Below are positions 1 to 10,107 of a stretch of DNA of 64,000 nucleotides, piece by piece. The stretch lies in assembly GCF_024436415.1 (NCBI RefSeq), contig NZ_JAFMZQ010000002.1, positions 124,001 through 188,000 on the forward strand, read 5' to 3'. Under the pieces are notes generated by a model that was given only the letters and a program-made list of their open reading frames with translations, ran no database searches and was not told where the DNA came from. Position numbers and translations under genes: made by a program. The DNA comes from Pedobacter deserti. Lineage in GTDB: Bacteria; Bacteroidota; Bacteroidia; Sphingobacteriales; Sphingobacteriaceae. The stretch's first letter is position 1. Each line of letters begins with the position of its first letter.

Positions 1-363
1 ATTGGGCTTCAGAGGGTCTTCACTGTACACTGAGCGCTGTATGTCAATTTTTATACCGCCTTCATAATGCTCATAGCTGTATGCAATACCTTCGTAAGTG
101 TACGGAAGCTGGATATAGCTGCTTTTATTTACAGGGTGATCAAGGTAAACCAATACTCCCTCTATATCAACATTTAGCTGATCAATTTCCGGAACGTCAA
201 TCGTGGCCGTATAGGTTCCTGCATCTGGAGATTGCACCCACTGATCAGGCTGTATATTAAATATAATTGTTCTGTTAGACGTCTCTTGAATGATGGTGTC
301 TTTTTTGCACGACACCAGGCCCAGCGTGGTGGTACAGAGGAGGAGTAGAATTAGATTTCTCAT
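1..363 (-). CDS. Putative lipoprotein, 3' end beyond window
   Basis: An open frame of 121 codons starts with ATG at 363 on the minus strand and runs off the left edge without a stop. The N-terminus is a hydrophobic stretch (RNLILLLLCTTTLGLVSC) ending in a lipobox with Cys19, followed by KKD, so it should be an exported lipoprotein. The rest looks like a beta-rich extracytoplasmic domain with many Ile, Tyr and Asp residues. I do not recognise a family. It lies 70 bp beyond ilvA, separated by a hairpin, so it may be a separate transcription unit. Confidence 0.75.
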   Translation of the reverse strand, partial: MRNLILLLLCTTTLGLVSCKKDTIIQETSNRTIIFNIQPDQWVQSPDAGTYTATIDVPEIDQLNVDIEGVLVYLDHPVNKSSYIQLPYTYEGIAYSYEHYEGGIKIDIQRSVYSEDPLKPN

Positions 364-410
364 GATTTGCGTGTTTTTTAATGTTAAAGCAAATCTGCTG
401 CCAATAGTTA

Positions 411-447
411 AATATCTGGTTAAGCCAAAAAGCTTAAACCAGATATT
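411..447 (-). terminator. Hairpin at the 3' end of ilvA
   Basis: The arms at 411-425 and 432-447 form a long stem (AATATCTGG paired with CCAGATATT, extended by GCTTAA, one bulged base) with a six-base loop. The stem contains the ilvA stop codon. No strong U-run follows on the minus strand, so it may be a weak terminator or an mRNA-stabilising 3' hairpin. Confidence 0.4.
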
Positions 448-1690
448 CAAACAAAGTCTGATCGTTGTTCACTTCTATGATCTCAAACTTGAACGCCTTC
501 ATTCTTTCTACGAGCGACACATAATCGGCCCTGTTGGCCAATTCAATGCCTACCAGGGCAGGACCATTCTCACGATTTGTTTTTTTGATGAACTCAAACC
601 GGGTGATATCGTCATGCGGACCTAACACATTATTTACAAAGAGTTTCAGTGCACCTGGTCTTTGCGGAAAGCGCACAATAAAATAATGTTTCAATCCCTC
701 AAAGAGGAGCGACTTCTCCTTGATCTCCTGCATACGCTCAATATCGTTGTTTCCGCCGCTTACAATACATACGACCGTTTTTCCCTTGATGTCGTCCTTA
801 ATATAGTCCAGCGAAGCCACAGCAAGCGCACCTGCCGGCTCTACCACTATGGCATCCTCGTTGTACAGCTTTAAAATCGTTGTGCATACACGGCCTTCCG
901 GCACAAGCAACATCTGGTCGAGCAACTGCGCGCAGTACGAAAAAGTCAGATTACCCACACGTTTTACCGCCGCACCGTCAACAAAGCGATCAATATCGTC
1001 GAGCAATACCGGGGCACCGCTTTCCAGTGCAAGCTTCATGGAAGGCGCCCCTTCCGGCTCCACGCCAATCAGTTTAACGTCAGGCTTCACACCCTTTATA
1101 TAACTGCCCACGCCTGAAGCCAGGCCGCCGCCGCCCACTGGCATCACAATGACGTCCAGATCAGGCAGGTCTTCATAGATCTCTACGCCAACCGTACCCT
1201 GTCCCTCCATAATTTTCGGATTATCGAAAGGAGGGATAAAGGTCATCCCATGCTTTTCCGTATACAGCAACGCCTCGCGCAAACAGTCGTCAAATGTATC
1301 ACCCACCAGCACAATCTCAATAAGATCGCCGCCAAACATCTCCGTTTGCCTCACCTTTTGCTTAGGCGTAATCTCCGGCATAAAGATCACGCCCTTAATG
1401 TTCAGTTTCTTGCACGAATAAGCCACGCCCTGTGCGTGATTGCCTGCACTCGCACAAACCACACCCTGGGTCATTTCTGCGGGTTGCAGACTGCTGATCA
1501 TGTTATAAGCGCCCCGGAGTTTGTACGAACGCACCACCTGCAGGTCCTCCCGCTTCAGGTATATCTCTGCACCGTACCGTTCCGAAAGCACCGCATTGTA
1601 CTCCAGGGGAGTCCGCCGTACGGTTCCTTTCAGCCGCAGGGCAGCCCGTTCAAAATCCAGTTCTGTTGTTTCTATATTCATATGTTGCAT
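434..1690 (-). CDS. ilvA: Threonine dehydratase (threonine ammonia-lyase), biosynthetic
   Basis: The enzyme converts threonine to 2-oxobutanoate, the committed step to isoleucine. The PLP-binding motif SYKLRGAYN puts the Schiff-base lysine at about residue 57. The glycine-rich phosphate-binding loop is VGGGGLASG in the middle of the protein. A single ACT-like regulatory domain follows (from about residue 335, HYFIVRFPQRPGAL), so at 418 aa it is the short form with one regulatory domain rather than the roughly 510 aa E. coli IlvA with two. It is the last gene of the ilv-leu operon, 2 bp after leuA. A second in-frame ATG at 1681 is an alternative start. Confidence 0.95.
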   Translation of the reverse strand: MQHMNIETTELDFERAALRLKGTVRRTPLEYNAVLSERYGAEIYLKREDLQVVRSYKLRGAYNMISSLQPAEMTQGVVCASAGNHAQGVAYSCKKLNIKGVIFMPEITPKQKVRQTEMFGGDLIEIVLVGDTFDDCLREALLYTEKHGMTFIPPFDNPKIMEGQGTVGVEIYEDLPDLDVIVMPVGGGGLASGVGSYIKGVKPDVKLIGVEPEGAPSMKLALESGAPVLLDDIDRFVDGAAVKRVGNLTFSYCAQLLDQMLLVPEGRVCTTILKLYNEDAIVVEPAGALAVASLDYIKDDIKGKTVVCIVSGGNNDIERMQEIKEKSLLFEGLKHYFIVRFPQRPGALKLFVNNVLGPHDDITRFEFIKKTNRENGPALVGIELANRADYVSLVERMKAFKFEIIEVNNDQTLFEYLV

Positions 1691-1692
1691 CG

Positions 1693-2865
1693 CTAAGCCT
1701 GGCTTTTCTCCAGGGTTGCAGCCAGTGAATGCACGTCTTCATCGTTGATCTGACCCTTTGCGTCGGCCAACACCAGGAAACGCTCATACACTTTATCCAA
1801 AGCCGGACGGTCGAGCTCATAGCCCAAACGCTCCAAATGATGCTTTAAGGCATGGCGACCGCTGCGCGCGGTCAGCACAATATCCGCAGAGCCTACACCC
1901 ACATCTTCCGGTTTAATGATCTCGTAATTCTCACGGTGCTTTAAAAAGCCATCCTGATGGATGCCAGAGCTATGCGCAAAGGCATTCTGCCCTACAATAG
2001 CCTTGTTAGGCTGTACCGGCATGCGCATCATACTGCTCACCATGTCGCTAATCCTTCTAAAGTGTTTGCTATTGATGTTGGTATGCAGTCCGAGGTCATG
2101 ATGCGTCTTCAAAATCATCGTCACTTCCTCCAAAGCCGTATTCCCGGCGCGCTCGCCAATACCGTTTATGGTACATTCCACCTGGCGTGCACCGTTAATA
2201 ATGCCAGATAGGCTGTTGGCCGTAGCCAAACCAAGGTCGTTGTGGCAATGCACCGAGATAATCGCCTGATCAATGTTCTTCACATTTTCTTTCAGGAAGC
2301 GGATCTTAGAACCGTACAGTTCCGGTAAGCAATAGCCATTCGTATCCGGAATGTTAACCACCGTAGCACCGGCAGCAATCACCGCCTCGATCATCTGTGC
2401 AAGGAATACATTGTCGGCGCGACCAGCATCCTCTGCATAGAATTCAATATCCTCCACAAACTGCTTGGCATACTTAACCGCCTCCACGCCACGCTCCAGG
2501 ATCTGCTCGCGCGTACTGTTAAACTTGTATTTGATGTGCATGTCCGAAGAACCTATACCCGTATGTATACGCGGGCGCTTAGCATACTTCAGTGCAGCAA
2601 CTGCCGAATCAATATCACCCTTGTTGGCGCGGGTAAGCGCACAGATGATCGGTTCAGAAACCGCTTTCGACAGTTCAACCACGCTCTGGAAGTCGCCCGG
2701 ACTCGATATCGGGAAGCCCGCTTCAATAACATCTACGCCCAGTGCCTCAAGCTCCCTGGCAATTTCAATCTTTTCAGGCGTGGCCAACTGGCAGCCAGGT
2801 ACTTGCTCACCATCGCGAAGGGTGGTGTCAAAAACATAAACTCTATTCGGATCGTGTAACATCAT
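1693..2865 (-). CDS. leuA: 2-isopropylmalate synthase, short form
   Basis: This enzyme condenses acetyl-CoA with 2-oxoisovalerate, the first step of leucine synthesis. The N-terminal TIM-barrel motifs are present: DTTLRDGEQ near residue 13 and the metal-binding HCHNDLGLA near residue 205. Length is 390 aa, against about 520 aa for E. coli LeuA, and the protein ends soon after the barrel and linker. The usual C-terminal LeuA dimerisation/allosteric domain that binds leucine is therefore absent. Two ATGs in a row (2865, 2862) are possible starts. It lies 9 bp after leuB. A homocitrate- or citramalate-synthase-like activity is possible from sequence alone, but the operon argues for leucine synthesis. 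Confidence 0.9.
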   Translation of the reverse strand: MMLHDPNRVYVFDTTLRDGEQVPGCQLATPEKIEIARELEALGVDVIEAGFPISSPGDFQSVVELSKAVSEPIICALTRANKGDIDSAVAALKYAKRPRIHTGIGSSDMHIKYKFNSTREQILERGVEAVKYAKQFVEDIEFYAEDAGRADNVFLAQMIEAVIAAGATVVNIPDTNGYCLPELYGSKIRFLKENVKNIDQAIISVHCHNDLGLATANSLSGIINGARQVECTINGIGERAGNTALEEVTMILKTHHDLGLHTNINSKHFRRISDMVSSMMRMPVQPNKAIVGQNAFAHSSGIHQDGFLKHRENYEIIKPEDVGVGSADIVLTARSGRHALKHHLERLGYELDRPALDKVYERFLVLADAKGQINDEDVHSLAATLEKSQA

Positions 2866-2874
2866 TCTTAAGGT

Positions 2875-3966
2875 TTAGTTGCTGTAAGCATTTTGTGTAA
2901 CAAATTTCAATACAAGTTTTCCCATCTCCGCAGTGCCAAGCACATGGTAAGGGCTCGTTGCGCCATCGGCAATATCATTGGTACGGTAGCCTTCTTTCAA
3001 CACACGGTCAACCGCCGCGATCACCACCTTAGCTTCCTCTTTCATACCAAATCCAATTTCCAGCATCAGGGCTACCGACAGGATAGAGGCCAGTGGATTG
3101 GCCAGGTTCTTTCCAGCGATATCGTGTGCCGAACCATGGATAGGCTCGAAGAATCCGGTGCCATCGCCTACAGAGGCAGAGGCCAGCATACCCATCGAAC
3201 CTGCAATCTGCGAAGCCTCGTCGGTCAGGATATCACCAAATAGATTGGCGGTAAGCACCACATCAAAACGTTTAGGGTCTTTGATGAGCTGCATTGCGGC
3301 GTTATCGATAAACATATGTTCAGTTTCCACCTCCGGATATTCTTTGGCAATAGCCTGAACTGTTTCCCGCCATAGGCGCGAGCTTTCCAAAACATTTGCT
3401 TTATCTACCGAGCACAAACGCTTACTGCGCTGCATGGCAGCTTCAAAAGCCTTGCGTGCAATACGCTCCACCTCATAGCGGTGATAGATCATCAGGTCAG
3501 ACGCCGTGTTGCGGTCTTCCGACCTTGTCTTTTCCCCGAAGTACACATCGCCCGTCAGCTCCCGGAAAAACAGGATGTCTGTTCCTTTCAGGATCGCTGG
3601 TTTAATGCTCGAAGCGTTCAGCAGCTCGTCGAACAGCAGGATAGGGCGTAGGTTGGCGTACAAGCCAAGCTCCTTTCGGATCTTAAGCAAGCCCTGCTCC
3701 GGGCGCACCTTCAGCGAAGGATCATTATCGTACATCGCATGGCCAACAGCGCCAAATAAAATGGCATCGCTCTGCTTAGCCTTCTCAAGCGTTTCGTCGG
3801 GCAGCGGATTGCCGGTTGCTTCAATGGCGGCGTGACCCATCAGGGCCTCGTCAAAGCTGAATTCGTGACCGAAATCAGCAGCTATTTGTTCCAGAATAGC
3901 CTTTCCCCAGGTGGTTACTTCCGGACCAATTCCGTCACCAGGTATTACTAAAATGTTCTTCTTCAT
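2875..3966 (-). CDS. leuB: 3-isopropylmalate dehydrogenase
   Basis: LeuB oxidatively decarboxylates 3-isopropylmalate with NAD+ in leucine synthesis. The N-terminus has the family motif IPGDGIGPEV, the substrate loop carries ELTGDVYFGE, and the metal/cofactor region FGDILTDEASQIAGSMGMLAS is complete. Length (363 aa) is normal. It starts 10 bp after the ABC ATPase gene and is followed by leuA after 9 bp, so it is translated within the operon. No anomalies were seen. Confidence 0.96.
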   Translation of the reverse strand: MKKNILVIPGDGIGPEVTTWGKAILEQIAADFGHEFSFDEALMGHAAIEATGNPLPDETLEKAKQSDAILFGAVGHAMYDNDPSLKVRPEQGLLKIRKELGLYANLRPILLFDELLNASSIKPAILKGTDILFFRELTGDVYFGEKTRSEDRNTASDLMIYHRYEVERIARKAFEAAMQRSKRLCSVDKANVLESSRLWRETVQAIAKEYPEVETEHMFIDNAAMQLIKDPKRFDVVLTANLFGDILTDEASQIAGSMGMLASASVGDGTGFFEPIHGSAHDIAGKNLANPLASILSVALMLEIGFGMKEEAKVVIAAVDRVLKEGYRTNDIADGATSPYHVLGTAEMGKLVLKFVTQNAYSN

Positions 3967-3976
3967 ATATCTTCAT

Positions 3977-5455
3977 TTATGCACCCACAGGTGCCAATAA
4001 GTTTCCAACGGATTTTACTGCTCCGTTTTCCAATACAATTCGTTTTTCTATGCAGGCGGGTAAGTGCGACTCAAAATGGCCTACATAAATTAATGTGGTG
4101 CCATGATCGCACAGGGCGTCGACCAGTTTATTAAAATAAGCCGTTTGCTGACTGTCAAGACCCTGACAAGGCTCGTCCAAAATCAGCAGTTCCGGATTTT
4201 TGATCACCGTCCGGGCCAGCAGCGCCAAACGCTGTGTTCCCAAGGGCAGCTCGGCCAGCAGGGTATGCTTGTGTTCCAGTATGCCGAAAAAGCGCATCAG
4301 CTCTTCGGCCTGCGCAAGCTTGCTCGTACCGGGTGTGCAAAACAGGCCTGAACTGTCATAAAAGCCCGAAACCACGCTCTGCCCCAAGGTAGACGATCCA
4401 TCAAAATACCAATGCAGTTCAGGGGATATCAGCCCGATGCGCTGCTTAATGTCCCATATACTCTCACCGCTACCACGCTTATGCCCAAAAAGATACAGGT
4501 TGTTGGCATAAGCCTGCGGGTGGTCGCCGCAAATCAGGCTCAGCAAAGTCGACTTCCCTGAACCGTTCGGGCCCTGCAACAGCCACTTTTCGCCGGCTTT
4601 CACCTCCCAGCTGATGTCTTTCAGCACCTGTTTATCCCCATAGGAAATATTAACCCCGGTCATTTTAATCATGAACTCAGGGGTCGTTTCACTGGGTGAC
4701 ACCCGGAGGAAGTCTGGAAGCCGACCAATATCATGGTTCACCTGCCCGGCAGATTCCCGGACCTCGTGCTCAGAAATCTCCGCGATGGTCCCCCCGTCAA
4801 TCTCCGCAAAGCGATTGATGCAGGAAGGCCATTCCAGATCGTTACCAAATAGGACCAGTTGCGTACCCTTTGCCGCCACATCGTCAAGCAAAGCATTCAG
4901 GTTGCGCCTTGACTGCTTGTCCAGCCCGTTATACGGCTGGTCAAGCACCAGCAACTGAGGCTTAAGCCAAAGGGCCTTAATCAGCTGCAGTTTCTTATGC
5001 TCACCGCTCGAAAGCTGGATCAAGGTCGACCCCCTCAGCGCCTCATAGTTCAGCGCCCGCAAAATCGGGTCTGCATCGCTCAGTTTCAGCTGATGTAAGG
5101 CCGCGAAATTTTCCAACTCAACCTGAATGGTTGAAGTTGTTTCTGTTGCCTGGCGGTTATACCGCTGCTGGTAATAAAAATTAGACTGTCCTTCCAGGTC
5201 TTTAAACTGGTACCAGTTGGCCACATAGTAAGCTTTGGCAGGCAGCGCAGAGGTGTCGTCATAATGCCGTTCCACCGAACCGGTGAAGGGAAGGAGACCC
5301 GCAATAGCTTTCGCCAAAGAAGTCTTTCCGCTTCCGCTAGCGCCGCGTACCAGCCAGTGCTCGCCCCGCCGTATCGTCCAGGTCAAATCCCGAAACACCG
5401 GTTTTCGGCCGTGTCTCAGGTTCAAATGGTTGATATGGACGAAAGGCTCTGTCAC
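3977..5455 (-). CDS. Tandem ABC ATPase, ModF-like, inside the leu operon
   Basis: The protein has two ATP-binding cassettes in 492 aa and no membrane segment. NBD1 has Walker A GASGSGKT (38-45), signature LSSGE and a Walker B reading LLVLDQP, where Gln replaces the usual catalytic Glu. NBD2 has Walker A GPNGSGKS, an intact LLILDEP, but a degraded signature (LPLGTQR). The layout matches E. coli ModF-type soluble double cassettes, whose function is poorly defined. No permease lies nearby. The gene begins with GTG at 5455 and overlaps the leuD stop by 4 bases (GTGA), implying translational coupling. A role in amino acid synthesis is not evident; it may be a structural passenger or act in translation or metal handling. 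Confidence 0.85.
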   Translation of the reverse strand: MTEPFVHINHLNLRHGRKPVFRDLTWTIRRGEHWLVRGASGSGKTSLAKAIAGLLPFTGSVERHYDDTSALPAKAYYVANWYQFKDLEGQSNFYYQQRYNRQATETTSTIQVELENFAALHQLKLSDADPILRALNYEALRGSTLIQLSSGEHKKLQLIKALWLKPQLLVLDQPYNGLDKQSRRNLNALLDDVAAKGTQLVLFGNDLEWPSCINRFAEIDGGTIAEISEHEVRESAGQVNHDIGRLPDFLRVSPSETTPEFMIKMTGVNISYGDKQVLKDISWEVKAGEKWLLQGPNGSGKSTLLSLICGDHPQAYANNLYLFGHKRGSGESIWDIKQRIGLISPELHWYFDGSSTLGQSVVSGFYDSSGLFCTPGTSKLAQAEELMRFFGILEHKHTLLAELPLGTQRLALLARTVIKNPELLILDEPCQGLDSQQTAYFNKLVDALCDHGTTLIYVGHFESHLPACIEKRIVLENGAVKSVGNLLAPVGA

Positions 5456-6045
5456 GCTAATACCCTGTTTTTCTCAAAACTTTCAATCAGATCCTTTTGC
5501 GCCAGTATAAAATCAATGTCGTCATAACCATTAATGAGACAAGATTTTTTATAGGCATTGATCTCAAAGCCAGTCTGCTCCCCGGTGTCAACAATCGTCA
5601 CCGTCTGAGCCTCCAGGTTCACATCCAGTTGCGCATCATGGTTCTTGCTCACCGCAGTAAAGATCGCGGCCAGGAACTCATCACTTACCTGGATAGGCAG
5701 TAAGCCGTTATTCAGCGCGTTACCCTTAAAGATATCGGCAAAAAAGCTGCTGATCACCACGTCAAAACCAGCATCCTGTATGGCCCAGGCAGCGTGTTCG
5801 CGACTACTGCCGCAACCGAAATTCTTTCCGGCCACCAGTATTCTTCCGCTGTACTGCGGATCATTCAGCACAAAGTCAGGCTTCGGTGTATTATCAGCGT
5901 TATACCTCCAGTCGCGGAACAGGTTCTGTCCGAATCCCTCACGGGTAGTCGCTTTCAGAAACCTCGCCGGAATAATCTGATCGGTATCAATATTTTCAAT
6001 GCTCAAAGGCACTACGGGCGATATCAATCGTTCAAATTTTTTCAT
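5452..6045 (-). CDS. leuD: 3-isopropylmalate dehydratase small subunit
   Basis: LeuD is the swivel-domain subunit of isopropylmalate isomerase and pairs with LeuC. The motif [14 protein letters not shown] is present near the middle, and the N-terminus carries the family segment [14 protein letters not shown]. Length 197 aa is normal. It starts 6 bp after leuC and overlaps the next gene by 4 bases. Confidence 0.96.
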   Translation of the reverse strand: MKKFERLISPVVPLSIENIDTDQIIPARFLKATTREGFGQNLFRDWRYNADNTPKPDFVLNDPQYSGRILVAGKNFGCGSSREHAAWAIQDAGFDVVISSFFADIFKGNALNNGLLPIQVSDEFLAAIFTAVSKNHDAQLDVNLEAQTVTIVDTGEQTGFEINAYKKSCLINGYDDIDFILAQKDLIESFEKNRVLA

Positions 6046-6051
6046 ATCAAT

Positions 6052-7458
6052 CTAAGCCTCCGTTAAAAATTCCCTAACATCCGTAATTCTGCCTGTTACA
6101 GCAGCAGCTGCAGCAGTAAGCGGACTTACCAGCAGCGTCCGCGCATCCGGTCCCTGGCGTCCTTCAAAGTTCCGGTTAGAGGTCGACACACAGTATTTAC
6201 CTGCCGGGATCTTATCTTCATTCATACCCAGACAAGCACTGCAGCCTGGTTCGCGCAACTGGAACCCGGCAGCTTCAAAGATCTTATCCAGACCTTCGTT
6301 CTTCGCCTGCTGCTCCACTTGTTTAGAACCCGGAACAATCCATACCGTTACGTTTTCCGCACGCTGTTTACCGCGTACAAACTCAGCTACCTCACGCAGG
6401 TCTTCAATACGCGAGTTGGTGCAGCTTCCTATAAATACATAGTCGACAGGCTTACCAATTAACGAAGCCTCTTCCTGAAAGCCCATATAGTTCAAAGCTT
6501 TCTGGTACGACAACTGCTCGGTATCAGGCTGTAAGCGTGTCGCCGGAATACTCTCGCGGATGCCCATACCCATACCCGGGTTGGTACCGTAAGTAATCAT
6601 CGGCGCAATATCCTCTGCCTGGAAGGTAAGCACGCTGTCAAAACGAGCGTCAGCATCGCTGTACAACGTCTTCCAGTACGCAAGCGCTTTATCCCACTGT
6701 TCACCGGCAGGAGCAAACTCACGTCCTTTGATATAGTCAAAAGTCGTCTGGTCGGGCGCAATCAATCCGCCCCGGGCACCCATTTCAATGCTCATGTTAC
6801 AGATCGTCATCCGACCCTCCATGCTCAGCGATTCAATGGCCGAACCCGCATACTCAATAAAATAGCCCGTACCGCCGGCAGCTGAAATCTTGGAAATGAT
6901 GTACAGGATAATATCCTTTGCCGTTACACCCTTGCCCAGCGTACCGTTCACCTCAATCTTCATCGTCTTCGGCTTCTGCTGCAGCAAACACTGCGTAGCA
7001 AAAACCTGCTCCACCTGAGAAGTACCGATCCCGAAAGCAATAGCCCCGAAGGCACCATGGGTAGAAGTATGGCTGTCGCCGCACACCATGGTCTTACCCG
7101 GAAGCGTGATGCCGAGTTCAGGTCCTATCACGTGAACGATCCCCTGAAAAGGGTGGCCCAAACCGTACAGATCGATACCGAATTCCGCACAGTTCTTCGT
7201 GAGCATATCCACCTGGTAGCGCGACAACTCCTCGCGGATCGGCTCCAGCTGGTTTATCGTAGGCACATTATGATCTGCCGTAGCTACGGTCTGCTTCGGT
7301 CTGAATACCGGGAGGCCTCTTTTCCGCAAGCCATCAAAAGCCTGCGGAGAAGTCACCTCATGAATCAAATGTGTGTCGATGTATAAAATATCGGGAAAGC
7401 CGGGTTCACTCTTAACCACGTGCGCATCCCAAATTTTTTCTACTAATGTTTTTGACAT
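6052..7458 (-). CDS. leuC: 3-isopropylmalate dehydratase large subunit
   Basis: LeuC carries the 4Fe-4S cluster of isopropylmalate isomerase. The expected Cys ligands are in [12 protein letters not shown] and in [10 protein letters not shown]. The substrate/His motif [15 protein letters not shown] is also present. Length 468 aa matches the bacterial family (about 466). It follows ilvC by 35 bp and precedes leuD by 6 bp. Confidence 0.97.
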   Translation of the reverse strand: MSKTLVEKIWDAHVVKSEPGFPDILYIDTHLIHEVTSPQAFDGLRKRGLPVFRPKQTVATADHNVPTINQLEPIREELSRYQVDMLTKNCAEFGIDLYGLGHPFQGIVHVIGPELGITLPGKTMVCGDSHTSTHGAFGAIAFGIGTSQVEQVFATQCLLQQKPKTMKIEVNGTLGKGVTAKDIILYIISKISAAGGTGYFIEYAGSAIESLSMEGRMTICNMSIEMGARGGLIAPDQTTFDYIKGREFAPAGEQWDKALAYWKTLYSDADARFDSVLTFQAEDIAPMITYGTNPGMGMGIRESIPATRLQPDTEQLSYQKALNYMGFQEEASLIGKPVDYVFIGSCTNSRIEDLREVAEFVRGKQRAENVTVWIVPGSKQVEQQAKNEGLDKIFEAAGFQLREPGCSACLGMNEDKIPAGKYCVSTSNRNFEGRQGPDARTLLVSPLTAAAAAVTGRITDVREFLTEA

Positions 7459-7493
7459 CTTTATTCCTTATTGTTTGCGTTTGCTATTTCTGC

Positions 7494-8975
7494 TTAAGCC
7501 GTTTTAATGGATTTCATGGCAGTCATCGCCTTTCTCAAGCGTGCACCCACAATTTCCACCTGATGCGAACGCAGCTTTTCATTGATCTCTACCAGCGTCC
7601 TGTTGTCAACAGATCCATCTTTTCCTTCATTGTAGTTTTTACCAACCAGGTCGGTATCTACACTCTTCATAAAATCGGCCAGCAAAGGCTTACAAGCCTG
7701 ATCAAACAGGTAACAGCCATACTCAGCTGTATCGGAAATCACCCTGTTCATTTCAAATAGTTTCTTACGGGCAATGGTGTTTGCGATAAGCGGTGTTTCG
7801 TGGAGCGACTCATAGTAGGCCGACTCTGGTTTGATACCTGCCTGTACCATCGTTTCAAAAGCAAGTTCAACACCAGCTCTCACGAAAGCAACCATCAGCA
7901 GATAGTTGTCAAAATACTCCTGCTCGCCAATCTTTACATCACCGGCAGGTGTTTTTTCAAAGGCTGTTTCGCCGGTTTCCGCACGCCATGCCAGCAGGTT
8001 TTTATCGCCGTTTGCCCAGTCTTCCATCATGGTGCGACTAAACTCGCCGCTCATGATGTCGTCCTGATGCTTCTGGAAAAGCGGACGCATGATGTCTTTC
8101 AGTTCCTCAGAAACCTCAAACGCTTTGATCTTAGCCTGATTGCTCAGCCTGTCCATCATACCTGATACACCACCATGCTTCAAGGCCTCAGTAATCACCT
8201 CAACGCCATACTGAACCAGTTTAGACGCATAACCGGCATCGATGCCTTTCTCCACCATTTTGTCGAACGACAGGATAGAACCTGTTTGCAGCAATCCGCA
8301 AAGGATGGTCTGCTCGCCCATCAGGTCCGATTTTACTTCTGCAACGAAAGATGACCTCAATACGCCGGCCCTGTGACCGCCTGTACCCACGCAATACGCC
8401 TTAGCCTGCGCCAGTCCCTTTCCTTCCGGATCATTCTCCGGGTGTACCGCGATCAGTGTAGGTACACCGAAGCCCCTGCAGTATTCTGCACGTACTTCAC
8501 TACCCGGACACTTAGGAGCAACCATAATTACGGTAATATCCTTACGGATCTGCATGCCTTCCTCAACGATGTTAAAGCCGTGCGAATAGAGCAGGGTAGA
8601 ACCTTGTTTCATTAAAGGCATTACGGCGTTAACCACAGCAGTATGCTGCTTGTCGGGCGTCAGGTTAACCACCAGGTCGGCCGTAGGGATCAGCTCCTCA
8701 TAGGTACCAACGGTAAAATTATTTTCAGTCGCATTTTTCCAGGAATCACGTTTCCCTTCAATAGCCTCTTTTCTTAAAGCATATGAAATATCTAATCCGC
8801 TGTCTCTCAGGTTTAACCCCTGGTTCAGCCCTTGTGCGCCGCAACCAACGATCACCAGTTTCTTACCTTTTAATGCATTTATGCCGTCAGCAAATTCACT
8901 GTTGTCCATGAATTCGCAGACACCTAATTGGTTAAGTTGTTCTCTGAGCGGGAGCGTATTGAAATAGTTTGACAT
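7494..8975 (-). CDS. ilvC: Ketol-acid reductoisomerase, class II (long form)
   Basis: IlvC converts acetolactate or acetohydroxybutyrate to the dihydroxy acid using NADPH and Mg2+. The N-terminal Rossmann segment [15 protein letters not shown] binds the nucleotide. At 493 aa it is the E. coli-like class II enzyme with duplicated C-terminal knotted domain, not the roughly 330 aa class I type. It lies 32 bp downstream of the DinB-like gene and upstream of leuC, joining the ilv and leu halves of the operon. Confidence 0.97.
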   Translation of the reverse strand: MSNYFNTLPLREQLNQLGVCEFMDNSEFADGINALKGKKLVIVGCGAQGLNQGLNLRDSGLDISYALRKEAIEGKRDSWKNATENNFTVGTYEELIPTADLVVNLTPDKQHTAVVNAVMPLMKQGSTLLYSHGFNIVEEGMQIRKDITVIMVAPKCPGSEVRAEYCRGFGVPTLIAVHPENDPEGKGLAQAKAYCVGTGGHRAGVLRSSFVAEVKSDLMGEQTILCGLLQTGSILSFDKMVEKGIDAGYASKLVQYGVEVITEALKHGGVSGMMDRLSNQAKIKAFEVSEELKDIMRPLFQKHQDDIMSGEFSRTMMEDWANGDKNLLAWRAETGETAFEKTPAGDVKIGEQEYFDNYLLMVAFVRAGVELAFETMVQAGIKPESAYYESLHETPLIANTIARKKLFEMNRVISDTAEYGCYLFDQACKPLLADFMKSVDTDLVGKNYNEGKDGSVDNRTLVEINEKLRSHQVEIVGARLRKAMTAMKSIKTA

Positions 8976-9007
8976 CTTTTATTGTTTTTTGATTTATTAA
9001 GGTTCGT

Positions 9008-9481
9008 TTAATTGTTGTTGTTTAACACTGCTTTTCTAAGCGCCATGGCATAGCCGAGGTGCATCGAGTCATGAACGGCAAAGAACTGAACCGCCTCATG
9101 TACGCTGTTCAGTTCAAAGCCAAATTCTGTAGTATATTGCTGGTAGCTTATAAATACCCCGCTGGAAAGATCTGTGACGAGATCGTCTACGGTGCTGCGG
9201 CAAAGTGCCACAAAGCGATTGATCTCTTCCTGGTCCACCACCTTATCCGGCTTTGTGCCCTTGCGGTAAGCTAGTATCGTTTCCATATCCACCCTGGGTT
9301 CCAGGCCCGACAAGCGGTAGCAGAGCAGTTGCTGCGCAGAAATGATGTGCGCAAAGTTCCAGATGATGTTGTTGTTAAAACCCTCAGGTACATGGTTCAG
9401 CTGCTCGGGCGAAAGCGACTCCACCAGGCGGATGAAGTTCTCACGGGTTGTTTTGATGACGTTGATCAGCGTTTCCATCAT
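9008..9481 (-). CDS. DinB-like protein embedded in the ilv operon
   Basis: The 157 aa protein resembles the DinB/YfiT four-helix bundle superfamily. His residues suitable for a metal site appear in IIWNFAHIISAQQ and AVHDSMHLGYAMALRK, the typical spacing for this fold. Its ATG at 9481 overlaps the ilvN stop by one base (TAATG), so it should be translationally coupled to ilvN. Members act in thiol-dependent or stress reactions, but no substrate can be assigned here. It is not a known step of branched-chain amino acid synthesis. Confidence 0.85.
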   Translation of the reverse strand: MMETLINVIKTTRENFIRLVESLSPEQLNHVPEGFNNNIIWNFAHIISAQQLLCYRLSGLEPRVDMETILAYRKGTKPDKVVDQEEINRFVALCRSTVDDLVTDLSSGVFISYQQYTTEFGFELNSVHEAVQFFAVHDSMHLGYAMALRKAVLNNNN

Positions 9482-10098
9482 TACATGCTAAATACGTTCT
9501 TCGGCTTATCAAGATACTCGTTTTCTACCACGTCTTCTCCCGGTTCCATGCGCTCAAATTCGCGCAGCTTCCGGTTAAAGCCTTCACTGTCTTTAATAAT
9601 GGCCACCCTGGCGCTTCTTACAAATTCAATCAGTCCGTACGGCTGCAATACCTCAATCAGTTTATCCGTCTCTTCGCGGTGTCCAGTCGTTTCAAACACC
9701 GTATAATCTTTGCGGATCACTACCGCACGGGCGCCGTTTTCACGCAGCAGGCGTTCTACAAGCACTTTCTCTACGATCGTTTCTGTAGGCACCTTATACA
9801 GCGCCAGCTCCTGCCAGATGATGTCCTCATTGGTGTTGTAATATACCTTAAGAACCTCCACCTGCTTTTCAATCTGACGCGATAATTTGCGTACCACTTC
9901 TTCCGTTTCGTGGATCAGGATATTAAAGCGGTGGATATGCTCAATCTCCGATGGCGAGGTGTTTAGGCTCTCAATATTGATCTTTCTTCTTGAAAAGATG
10001 ATGGCAATACGGTTCAGTATGCCGATACGGTTTTCCGTGTATACCGTGATGGTAAATTCCTGTTTTCCGCTCGCTGCGGTATCGTTTGAATTGCTCAT
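9481..10098 (-). CDS. ilvN: Acetolactate synthase small (regulatory) subunit
   Basis: This is the regulatory partner of IlvB, which confers valine feedback inhibition. An ACT domain lies near the N-terminus (EFTITVYTENRIGILNRIAI), followed by the small-subunit C-terminal domain. I place the start at the ATG at 10098, giving 205 aa; an upstream TTG at 10107 would add three residues and crowd the ilvB stop. At about 200 aa it is longer than E. coli IlvN (96) or IlvH (163), as is common in Bacteroidota. The gap to ilvB is 9 bp. Confidence 0.93.
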   Translation of the reverse strand: MSNSNDTAASGKQEFTITVYTENRIGILNRIAIIFSRRKINIESLNTSPSEIEHIHRFNILIHETEEVVRKLSRQIEKQVEVLKVYYNTNEDIIWQELALYKVPTETIVEKVLVERLLRENGARAVVIRKDYTVFETTGHREETDKLIEVLQPYGLIEFVRSARVAIIKDSEGFNRKLREFERMEPGEDVVENEYLDKPKNVFSM

Positions 10099-10107
10099 GA
10101 TCTTCAA

